A stretch of 64,000 bases of DNA, taken from positions 69,831,482-69,895,481 of the forward strand of contig CM070562.1 of NCBI GenBank assembly GCA_036346405.1, in the 5' to 3' direction. Every line of letters starts with the position of its first letter. The stretch's first letter is position 1. This document shows positions 24,101 through 31,123 of the stretch, piece by piece. Source of the DNA: Phyllostachys edulis (Eukaryota; Streptophyta; Magnoliopsida; Poales; Poaceae). A program made the position numbers and the translations under genes. The notes below the pieces were generated by a model. That model did no database searches. It was given only the letters and a program-made list of their open reading frames with translations, and had not been told where the DNA came from.

Positions 24101-24181
24101 AGGTTGATTTTGAACCAGCTGTTGTCAGTCTCAGATAGCAGATTTCATGAAATTCTACGGAAGAAGATGGACCGAGTTTGA
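2990..24181 (+). CDS. mTERF5: mTERF5/MDA1-like plastid transcription factor, four exons (2990..3102, 22662..22711, 22811..23032, 23109..24181)
   Basis: Mitochondrial transcription termination factor family protein; the Arabidopsis homologue MDA1/mTERF5 acts in chloroplasts on plastid-polymerase transcription (psbEFLJ pausing). The four exons total 1458 nt, exactly 486 codons including stop: 485 aa, close to the Arabidopsis length. All junctions are GT..AG and phase-consistent: AG|GTAGGC, ATATAG|G, T|GTGAGG, GTGCAG|A, AAG|GTTCAC, TTTCAG|G. Residues 1-54 are Arg/Ser-rich, like a transit peptide. The middle holds EREEAKAVLSLFLRQKG and a GRELSTPEIRD box. About 204-470 are tandem mTERF repeats (LxxLG...I...P), for example KRPQLCGIS and RCPHLTSYS. 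Intron 1 is about 19.6 kb of nested retrotransposons; the other introns are 99 and 76 bp. No frame damage is seen. I infer that the gene is functional if the long intron is spliced. Confidence 0.85.
3373..3715 (-). repeat. 3' LTR of the intronic copia
   Basis: 343 bp. It aligns along its length with 21795-22082. Shared blocks include the GAACAAGAGTTCCAAA region and the GATCAGACATCAACA end. It has about 55 bp around 3613-3665 absent from the other copy. The terminal TG is mutated to GG on the plus-strand view. Confidence 0.85.
7306..7461 (+). repeat. Dispersed 23-bp motif array inside the solo LTR
   Basis: Four copies of a motif close to ACATGCGAACGATAGCATGG start at 7306, 7369, 7405 and 7439. 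Spacing is irregular (63, 36, 34 bp). Related words (AACGATAGGGCATT, AACAATAGGACATT) occur upstream at about 6983-7025, so the array may be longer and more degenerate. Confidence 0.7.
7697..8101 (+). repeat. 5' LTR of the Tat-type element
   Basis: 405 bp, TGTTGG...CATCAACA. It contains CCTATAAATACCCC at about 7867-7880, a good TATA box, followed by the probable transcript start. Copy at 16183-16588. Confidence 0.9.
9290..9905 (+). pseudogene. Tat-type gypsy gag
   Basis: Capsid-like region. An upstream frame has SAKLLSDQVPPTNLGPYDG..., then a frameshift near 9430 into an open stretch with WFFNQKKGSIYSWDQL, QQKGESTREFLKRF and ALGRDPPRTTHELFE. These are the usual order and motifs of the retrotransposon gag domain in Tat-like elements. 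A basic tail follows to about 10080. Broken by the frameshift. Confidence 0.8.
10495..10940 (+). pseudogene. Tat-type gypsy aspartic protease region
   Basis: The active-site motif region reads ILVDGGNSQIYST, and downstream come VQFDVVDIESPFNAIMGRA and ISVRGDQDLARR, all hallmarks of the Tat protease domain. The reading frame stays mostly open to 11085 but leads into no RT domain. Confidence 0.78.
11455..11720 (+). pseudogene. Tat-type gypsy integrase scrap
   Basis: Begins with a DYITEWVEVEPLASI segment (the first catalytic-Asp region of the integrase core). It continues in a degenerate form to VARPKTNGPWEE, the degraded counterpart of the HPQTNGQVE block. It abuts degraded protease-side sequence with no RT or RNase H between, so an internal deletion of at least about 2 kb is inferred. 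Confidence 0.7.
12328..12820 (+). repeat. 125-bp tandem repeat, four copies
   Basis: GCATAGGG-like repeat starts lie at 12328, 12453, 12578 and 12703, an exact 125-bp period. Each unit contains TCCACCATGGCG and CCCTAGGGCATGAGCGACCA. It lies between the integrase scrap and the 3' LTR, where Tat elements often carry satellites. A fainter family of GACTTAGCCTCATGGGC words continues at 13015-13200. Confidence 0.9.
14105..14600 (+). repeat. About 30-bp minisatellite in the Tat-type element
   Basis: More than ten degenerate copies of CCTCGTGCCCGAGGCCTTTGCAAAA, with variants ending CACAAAAC or CAGAACC. From about 14450 it grades into shorter CTCGGGCCTCGTG words. It has no conserved reading frame. 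Confidence 0.85.
14770..14801 (+). repeat. CA microsatellite
   Basis: An interrupted (CA)n tract directly upstream of the CT-rich leader of the gene-like segment. Confidence 0.9.
14805..15570 (+). other. GC-rich gene-like segment inside the Tat-type element
   Basis: A CT-rich leader (14805-14895) runs into CCGCCATGGGG at 14898 and a 138-codon open stretch rich in Arg/Pro/Leu. A second GC-rich block with purine-rich end follows to 15570. The layout resembles a host 5' UTR plus first exon, but the peptide has no recognisable domain and all frames are similarly open because of the composition. It could be transduplicated host DNA or ordinary Tat 3' sequence. Confidence 0.35.
16183..16588 (+). 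repeat. 3' LTR of the Tat-type element
   Basis: 406 bp, nearly identical to 7697-8101, with small indels (for example around 16378 and 16435). The first TG is mutated to TA. Followed by the TSD ATCTA. Confidence 0.9.
17053..20941 (-). pseudogene. Copia gag-pol remains (intronic element)
   Basis: Read from high to low coordinate. gag is at about 20941-20205, with a Lys/Ser/Arg-rich tail and a degenerate CEYC knuckle. Protease is near 20115, where the catalytic motif reads ILNSTCTFHM, so the Asp-Ser-Gly is lost. Integrase is at about 19264-18776 (HGVAECIN..., then the FWAKAA segment). Reverse transcriptase is at about 18602-17856 with YVDN instead of YVDD. RNase H is at 17391-17053 (TEAEYMAI, KHIDVRYH, ADILTK). 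Numerous frameshifts and stops; clearly dead. A C-tract plus CA-repeat at 19447-19472 interrupts the pre-integrase region. The last codons before the LTR are carried across to 3716-3777 by the nested insertion. Confidence 0.85.
21795..22082 (-). repeat. 5' LTR of the intronic copia
   Basis: 288 bp bounded by TGTTGA and TCAACA, the short inverted termini of a copia LTR. It is followed inward by the primer-binding site. It contains TATATTTATAGGG (about 21941), a plausible LTR TATA region. Confidence 0.85.
22088..22577 (+). repeat. Imperfect tandem duplication in mTERF5 intron 1
   Basis: Copy A is 3341-3372 plus 22088-22296 (interrupted by the copia). Copy B is 22297-22571. Shared text includes GATAATCTCATTTGGT, AAGCTTCTTTTGGGGGAATC and GTACCAAGCATTAGGCATTG. 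Copy B has about 30 bp extra near 22503-22535. The duplication predates the copia insertion, since the element sits inside copy A. Confidence 0.85.
22662..22711 (+). other. mTERF5: mTERF5 exon 2 (50-nt microexon)
   Basis: Too short for ORF detection; found from phase requirements. The acceptor is TTCATATAG|G and the donor CAATCAT|GTGAGG. Its 50 nt convert phase 2 from exon 1 to phase 1, the phase needed by the exon beginning at 22811. The encoded stretch (LYTLISRQLQICNAQS) reads through without a stop. The alternative donor 5 nt downstream (GAG|GTTACC) would put exon 3 out of frame. Confidence 0.7.
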
Positions 24182-24650
24182 GATTATCACAATCTCAGAC
24201 AACCAGAGTTGGATGAGTTCATTTCAAAAATCGGTTGGTTGTATGGTACATCTATCAAATTAATGTGGCCGTAGATGAGGAATGCAAGTTGATGGACGGT
24301 TTTGAGAATAAGTATCTCGCAAATTTCTACTTCGTTATGAACTTCTGTAGAGACACCGACTGGCCTTTAGCCCTCTTCTTCTTTGCATGACAGTTGATGG
24401 ACGTGCAAGCGGTGCCGCATTTGGATATGAACAATTTGGTATTACTGTTGGTTGTTTAGGTAGCTAGTTTAGCTATTTTTGCAAGGATAAGCGTTGTCAC
24501 CTTGGCAAATTCAGCTGTTATAGTAACTTTGATACAGTTTTTGTTGCTCATTTATGTTCCAGATATTATAATCTATTTATAATCTTGATTTTTTCTTCCA
24601 ACATATATTGTACTCCTTTTCTTTATACTAGGTAAAATTTTGAAGTAAAT
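24182..24650 (+). other. Probable mTERF5 3' UTR and flank
   Basis: Directly follows the TGA at 24179-24181. AT-rich, with TATTATAATCTATTTATAATC at about 24565 as a possible polyadenylation region. No ORF. Confidence 0.45.
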
Positions 24651-24758
24651 TATTTTAGTCCGCTCCCCTAGCAAAAACTCAGGCAACCTGACGATCAATG
24701 GCATGGTGCGGTTCCTTTGTTACTCCACTTTATGTCTAATTGTCAGAATGTCACTTAA

Positions 24759-24804
24759 TATCTTAATGACATGTGGTCTCAGAACCCATATGTCATTGAG
24801 ATAT
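24759..24804. other. Short inverted repeat (hairpin)
   Basis: Arms TATCTTAATGACATGTGG and CCATATGTCATTGAGATA pair at 16 of 18 positions around a loop of about 10 nt. It may be a MITE fragment or structured RNA; there is no T-run typical of a bacterial terminator, and the setting is eukaryotic. Confidence 0.55.
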
Positions 24805-25223
24805 AGAGTAGTATTATAGCAATTACACATAAACTTAATGGCAAAACTTCAATAACCCCTTCTTTAAATTCCTCCTTTACCATCCTTCCAAAAAAAAATC
24901 TCCCTTCACCATTTTGGATAATACATGTATTTAGAACATGAAAGCTCTGAAGATCTGTTATGTTCCTATCTTCGTATAATGCAGCTGAAAGTGTTTCTTC
25001 CTGAGCTGTTGCACGTTTACATTTCTAAGCTAAACCACAGTAAGAAAACAAGAAAAATAAATGACACCATCAGATTCTCTTGTATCATTGAAATATTTAG
25101 AAATCAATCAATGTATTGCAGCCAAAGGTTCTACATGATAATGAGTTGACAAATATAGTACAGTGTACAGACATGCAGGTGCACCTCCAGTATCTCAGGT
25201 TTAGCCTTAACCGACTTGTCATC

Positions 25224-25327
25224 ACTCATCAAGGCTGATAAACCCACAATATAATGCAGGGAAGCCATTCAGTTTACTCATCAAGGCTGATAAACCCACA
25301 ATATAATGCAGGGAAGCCATTCAGTTT
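25224..25327 (+). repeat. 52-bp perfect tandem duplication
   Basis: Copies 25224-25275 and 25276-25327 are identical by eye (starting ACTCATCAAGGCTGATAAAC and ending CATTCAGTTT). Identity suggests a very recent slippage or unequal-crossover event, or an assembly artefact. Confidence 0.9.
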
Positions 25328-26725
25328 TCTTTTTTACATCAAATATCCTTTAGGGTTGCGTCCATGTCTGCATTGCACTTGTGCCGAATCTCGGACTGTG
25401 AAGAATCCAACAATGACCAACCTAATAAGAAAGAACCAGATTAAGAAATGCTGAAACATGAGGTGAGACAGTGAATGTATAAGGCTGAGTTAACCAAAAA
25501 GGCAGCAAGATCAATCGCAGTTTCACTGATGCATCATGACCCATGAATAAAACTAGCTCATTAAATCAATAAAAAAAGGAACAGAACAGGGTATAGAAGA
25601 CCACGTTCCAATCTTTGTACCACACAATGAAAGGGGTGTTTCAGTTGATACTTTAGAAATGAGATCATTGATAAGGAACCATACGCTTCAAAAAACAATG
25701 GTTCAGAGTTCAAACATACCTATAGTTTTGCATGTTTCCTCAAATCTGACTTGCTTTACCAATTGCAATATAAGGCATTACACTGATGAGGAAATAAGCA
25801 AAGCAGACAAGTCAGTTTCTCAAAATGAAAGGTAGAGGTATCTGCTAGCAAGGCAATTCACCTAAACAGCAGGATTTCCTGCTTGAAGGATGATTTTTTA
25901 AAGCATTAGAACAAATATACAGTTGAATTGCAACATGGAAGAAAGCCTCCTGTAATCCAACTTGATTGATAAAAAAAACATTGGGCACTAGTATCAACTT
26001 CAACCAATACTTTCAGTTGTTTTGAGTTTTTTCTATTTTTTGACATGAAGTGCAGGTGCTTCCTCAATGCGTATGACAACTTCTCCATAGAAAACACAAA
26101 GCTGCAGCGGTGGGTTAACTAATGGAACTCCAACAACAGTTCGGATACAGTTAAATGAAATATGACATCAGGCCCTATACAGCTGATATGGTCAATGTAT
26201 ATGAATTAGACATTATTGTGCACAGTCAACATTTCAGCATATGTATGATCTTCTAAAAATAGTTGCTTGTGGAGCCCGATGCAAAATTTCACCAGGTTCG
26301 AGAAAGATTTGTGAACACAATTAACCAGAGGCAGATAAAAGAATGAGTGGTATGCACACCTATGGCCAAACCAATTAATCATATTTACTCTAGGCTCCAG
26401 CGGCCGAAGTTGAGTACTTGAGTTGTCGATGCCATGATTTTGAACACAACTTTCAACATCCAAACATACACAATCAATAATACAATGCAAATGGTAGATT
26501 ATAAATTGTAAGACGGAGAAGCTTCGCATCATCAAATTGAACCTTTTGCAGCAAGAAGGTACTAACAGTAAATGAGCACAAACAAATTACAGGGCAACAA
26601 AAATATGTAGAACACTCTTATGCTAAAGCATCTTGAATACATGCCTACAAGTACTTTTGAGTCAAGAACACTACATCAGTTGAATAATTCAGTGAGCCAT
26701 GATAAAAAAGAACAGACCATCTCTC

Positions 26726-27661
26726 CTATCGTCGCACATTGAGCATCTCCTTGGCCTCCTCCTGCTCACCCTGCAGGGCGTTGCTGGTGTACTTACTCAG
26801 CAGCTCCTTCTTCTTCCGCTCTAGAACCATCCGCTCAATCTCCTTCTCATCGGGAAGCGGCACATGTGCGACAAACTCCCTCCCGGCCTCCTCCCCCATC
26901 TCCCTCTCCCTCCTCTCCTCTTCCTGCCTCCTCTCCTCCTCCACCTCCTCCTCCACCTCCTCAAACAGCACCTCCCTAGCAGCTTCCCCACCACGCCCAC
27001 CTGCCGTGACCACCTCACCGCTCACAACCCCCTTCATGGCCTCCCGCCGCACCCGCTCCACGCGGTGCCACTCCGTGATGACCTCCTCCCGCATGCGCTT
27101 CTCAGCCACGGCCTCAAGGCGCTCAAGCACGCCGTCCTCGTCGTCGTAGTACCCGTAGTACCCGGCGTTTATGCGCTTGTGAATCTCGTAGCGGGTGCGG
27201 CGCTTGCGGGTCTCGGGGGGCTTGTCGAAGAGCTCACGGACGCCGGGGAGCTTCTTGGCGGCGCCGAAGTAGCGGTAGCCCGGGCCGCGGCCGGAGGGGT
27301 TGGGGACGGCGACGATGTTTCCATCGAGGTCGGTCATGAGCGGGGCGTTGGAGCTCCGGGAGTGGTCCCGGCCGCCGAGCTCGACGATGCGGCGCTCCCA
27401 GTGGCCGCGCTCGCGGAGGAGCTTGTTGATCTCGTCGTTGAGGTCGCGGAGGCGGTGCTCGCCGAGGCCCTCGTTCTGGATCTCGGCGACCTTGGCGCCG
27501 ATCTCGCGGAGGATCTCGGAGCGCCAGCGCTCGGCATCGGCGAGGTCGCGGCACTCGGACGCGAGGTAGGGCCGGCGTTCGCGGGGCTTGCGCTTCTCCT
27601 CCTGCTTCATCGTGATGAAGCGGTTCAGCATGGACTGCGCCTTCTCCTCGTTGCGAGCCAT
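26726..27661 (-). CDS. ISY1: Pre-mRNA-splicing factor ISY1 homologue
   Basis: A 311-aa intronless ORF. ISY1 is an NTC (Prp19-complex) associated protein that binds the catalytic spliceosome and influences first-step fidelity; it acts in the nucleus. The N-terminus MARNEEKAQSMLNRFITMK and the following RPYLASECRDL / AEIQNEGLGEHRLRDLNDEI are diagnostic, and the RGPGYRYFGAAKKLPGVREL segment matches the family centre (about residues 124-143). Residues 225-255 are a Glu/Arg-rich coiled-coil stretch; the C-terminus has KKKELLSKYTS. Length matches plant ISY1 (about 300 aa). The ATG context GCCACCATGG-like on the minus strand supports the start. A CT-rich 5' UTR lies at about 27662-27780, and a hAT insertion ends the upstream DNA at 27891. 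No damage seen. Confidence 0.96.
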   Translation of the reverse strand: MARNEEKAQSMLNRFITMKQEEKRKPRERRPYLASECRDLADAERWRSEILREIGAKVAEIQNEGLGEHRLRDLNDEINKLLRERGHWERRIVELGGRDHSRSSNAPLMTDLDGNIVAVPNPSGRGPGYRYFGAAKKLPGVRELFDKPPETRKRRTRYEIHKRINAGYYGYYDDEDGVLERLEAVAEKRMREEVITEWHRVERVRREAMKGVVSGEVVTAGGRGGEAAREVLFEEVEEEVEEERRQEEERREREMGEEAGREFVAHVPLPDEKEIERMVLERKKKELLSKYTSNALQGEQEEAKEMLNVRR

Positions 27662-27899
27662 GGTGGCCGGTGGTGCGGCGGCGGCGGCGAGGTTCTTGAG
27701 CTGGGCGAGGGTTTGGGGAGAGGGGGAGGAGGGCGGGTTCGATTGAGATTTGTGGGTGGGTTAGGGAACGAAGCTGTTTTGATGACTGACTCAGGTTCGT
27801 ATCCGCTCTGCCTTCGTGCTCGGTTTGGTCGGCGTGTGACGAGGATTCGACGCTCCAGATCGATGGAGGTGAGAAATAGTTTAAGCCCTGTTTCGAGCC

Positions 27900-28695
27900 C
27901 AGAGCTGGCCAAACGGGTCGTGCCTGATGGATCGATGCACGGCACGACATTGTAGATCTGACATGGGCTGGATGCATGCGACACTATTCACGGCCGGACG
28001 GCACAAAGACGATAGCTGCCGCGCTCGACCGACACCCAAGACGACCGACCCAGACGGTCATCAAGATTTAATAGTGTTTGAGCCCGATCCAAGACGACCT
28101 GACATTTAAGACGGCACGGCCCGTTAGGGCACTATTAATCGCTTTTAATATACATATGTAATTTTATTTTTATTTATTAATATCTATATGATTTTCTTTC
28201 CATTTTAATACTTATATGGTTTTATTTTGTAGTTTTTAAATTTTATATAGTTCATTTTATAAGTATATATAAATTTATTTTGGTTTTTTAAATATATATA
28301 TATTTTTTCTAGGATTATTTTTCAATTTTTCATGTCTTATAAGCTAAATGACAAATATTTTAACGAGCTAGCTATTTGAACATTAATAAAATTCTATTAC
28401 ATTTTCAATATGGTTGTCTTGTTTTTTTTCCAATTTTCATGTCAACTTCTAAATTCTACACATTTTTCTAATTCTTTTGGAATTTTTTTGAATTTTTTCA
28501 TTCTATCGGGCCAAATGGGCTAAGCAGTATATTCTTAAGACGCAAGATTTAAAGAGCGATGAAAGATGCTCGACCGTCACCACGGCTCGTAATGGCGTCG
28601 CCGGCACAAATAGTAACCGGGCCGAAATGGACCGTCTTTAAATAGGTCTTGCTTGACGACTGTCTTGCGTCTTGCCGCCCATTTGGCCACCTCTG
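27900..28695. mobile_element. Non-autonomous hAT transposon upstream of ISY1
   Basis: 796 bp, starting CAGAGCTGGCCAAACGGG and ending CCCATTTGGCCACCTCTG (inverted termini with 2 mismatches in 18). A perfect 8-bp TSD, TTCGAGCC, flanks it at 27892-27899 and 28696-28703. No transposase ORF; the interior is AT-rich with GC-rich subterminal regions full of GGCACG/ACGACC words. Termini closely resemble those of the hAT at 45587-49410. It ends about 230 bp upstream of the ISY1 start codon. Confidence 0.92.
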
Positions 28696-28703
28696 TTCGA
28701 GCC

Positions 28704-29367
28704 AGGATTATTTTTTTCTTTTCAGAATCATTCAACTGGGGCCTAAGTATGTCAATTCCTCCGGTGATAAATCCGCTATGAATTTATATTAAACATTTCC
28801 ATGTGCTTATCTATCTGGAATTGAAATTGAGTTCGAATTTTATCAACTATATAAAAAATTTGCCTTCGCAAAGCCGCTGCAATGCAATGCCAAACGTGTA
28901 GCCTATGCATATTTTGAGATGTGTTTGTTGACCTATCTATATGAAAAATTAGGTTATTGATTTTTATCGAACTATGAAGGATTTGCATATTAAAGAATAT
29001 ATCATTTGATCTTTTGTTTTAAGGATATATCATTTAATTTGTGGATAATGTAACTTATAATGTCCAAAGCCTCATATATATGCCACGCCAACTTATAAGT
29101 TATACCGCTTCGGATCTAGTAGTCATCGCGGTGGCATTTCGAAAGTACATTTTGTTTTTTGTTGGTGTAATAACTACTCAAAAGCGCCTTTTTAGCCACA
29201 ACAACATAGTTTAAGAACTTGTTTTTAAAGATTCTCGCATTGAACTAGATTTCAACACACACTCGCCCTTGTTTGAGTCATCTTAATACAGTGTACGATG
29301 TATTAGGGTATGTAGAATTTGAACATCAGAAGAACTACCCCCTTACACCCACGAAGTTACTGCAAGG
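28704..29367. other. AT-rich intergenic spacer
   Basis: No ORF above background and no recognisable element. It lies between the hAT near ISY1 and the UBA2-like pseudogene and may contain the old promoter of the latter. Confidence 0.4.
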
Positions 29368-29909
29368 ATGAGCGATGAACATCTTAAAAAAAGGTTGATC
29401 GATGAAGCTGGCATTCAAAAGCTTCTGAAACTTCGACAATTCAACGGCCCAGATCGGGCGCAGCCTGCTAGAAGCTGTGCGCTGCCGGCGCGGCCTGCCG
29501 GCCTTGTTCCCTCCCCGGACACGTTGCTCTTCCGATCGGATACCCCCCAAATCTCCCGGAAACGGAAGAAACCCAAATCCTGGCGGAAGCGGCGCGCCCA
29601 CAAGGCCGAGTCGTCGGAGGAGCGAGCCGAGCAAGAAATGCCAGGAGAGGAAGTTGAGGAGGAAGAGGACTCCACGACGAACCCACCGTCGGTGGCAGCC
29701 GATGAGTGCGAGGAGGAGGCCATCGAGCGGCTTCTGGAGCCGTTCAGCAGGGACGATCTCATGGACCTCCTGGTCGAGGCCTGCGTCTGGGACCCCGCCC
29801 TCCTCTCCCGCCTCGCCGCCTCCGCGGCCTTCGACGCCGCGCACTGCCATTTCTTCGTCCACGGCCTCAGCCCCGGTGCCACCACCGTCGCGCTGGCTGC
29901 CACCTTCGC
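29368..29909 (+). pseudogene. UBA2-like RNA-binding protein, N-terminal part (interrupted)
   Basis: Resembles plant UBP1-associated protein 2, a nuclear protein with two RRMs that binds U-rich RNA. Visible in order: a basic stretch KRKKPKSWRKRR, a Glu-rich acidic stretch, then a helix typical of the family (IERLLEPFSRDDLMDLLVEA), then the start of RRM1 with RNP2 HFFVHGLSP followed by LAATFAPF. The frame is open from 29368 but then runs into a copia LTR; the true start codon is uncertain. The continuation is at 36521-36864, after the copia. Two insertions and frameshifts make this a pseudogene. Confidence 0.82.
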
Positions 29910-30510
29910 TCCATTCTTTTCTACGTGGTTTTCAATATTTATTGTGGTTATTATCTGCTTTAACTCAATGTGGAATATCGATATACGTGATATGAAATTA
30001 TTTGATGCGGAATCTAACTCGAGAAATTAATATTCGAGGTGTTGAGGATGGCTGTGCTGGAATATATAGACATATTTATTGAGATCGAATCTACTAGAAT
30101 TTAAAATGCATGCGTATGATTAATCCAGATGCAGCACAGGGCGGAATAACTGGGTTTATTTTGCAGGATCGGCTCTGCAGACTGTTGACCCACATGATCA
30201 GAATGGAATTTATCTCGTAAATAATCTGATTACGGCACATGACTCACACATGTGTGCTAGGGATCAATATATTTTAGACTCATTAAACTGGTCTGTCTGA
30301 TCATGGTTGGTGACATGGTTTAGGAGTCTCATGGTGTACCAAAAACAGGTGGATCAATTATAACACCTGGAAGTGGAGTCTTTAAATAGCTCCATACCCT
30401 TTAGCCTAAAAAATACAATTGTGAGCGACACCACGAAAAAGGTAGAAGAATAGAGGGTAGACAAAAAGCCTCTATAAAACTAATCTAGGCTTTGGCAAAA
30501 AAACCTAACA
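29910..30510 (+). repeat. 5' LTR of the copia in the UBA2-like gene
   Basis: About 600 bp ending AAACCTAACA next to the primer site. Its first 15 bases have diverged from the 3' LTR start (TGTTGGG...), so the left edge is approximate. Confidence 0.8.
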
Positions 30511-31123
30511 ATGGTATTAGAGCCGGGTGGCGACGCGCACGGCAGAAGTTTGCGTTCGAAACCATATCGCTGTCAGATCAAGACAAGTCTACTTCCATCA
30601 AGACATCTACTTGCAGACACGCCCTCGCTTCGTCCACAGACATGTCCTCGCTCATCCTCGATCACATCCAAAGACGTTGTTGTCTCAGGTCGCTGGAAAG
30701 GAACCGGGCATTCGCTGCGAAGGAAGCAAATTCTGTTGTGTGCGTTCGCTGCGATTCTTCGTCATCAACGCACATGAAGACTCGTCCATATTCCAAAATT
30801 AATGTGATTGGTCTTGTTTTTTCAACACTATCAATCACGTCAAGAACATCAAGCACGAAGGTTGATTATTCAATTCGAGGTTGATTATTCAATTCAAAGG
30901 TAGATAGGAAGACAACGCTTGTCTTGACACACGCTGATCGAGGAGTCTTGTGTCCGCCCTGTGCTGAGCGGCAACATTATCGATCCATCGTCAGCGACGT
31001 CCTGAGTTTTTTCTTGCTGTTTTCGATCTGAAGTTTGCGCAAAAGAAGACAGAGACATTATTTCTTTCTCCGTTCTGGAACTTCTGGTTATCTGTTCTGA
31101 AGCTACAGATTCAGGCATCTCGC

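Larger units (their letters stand above)
24651..26725. other. Intergenic sequence between mTERF5 and ISY1
   Basis: No credible coding exon. It contains a short hairpin (24759-24804), a 52-bp tandem duplication (25224-25327) and AT-rich unique-looking DNA. The part next to 26725 is probably ISY1 3' UTR on the minus strand. Confidence 0.5.

Noticed and set aside
25490..25700. Possible snoRNA or tRNA
   Set aside because: ATGATGC/CTGA-like words occur but not in the right order or spacing; no cloverleaf could be drawn.
26864..27955. 363-codon plus-strand ORF and several others overlapping ISY1
   Set aside because: Antisense shadow of the GC-rich ISY1 coding sequence; low-complexity Leu/Val/Ala-rich peptide with no domain.
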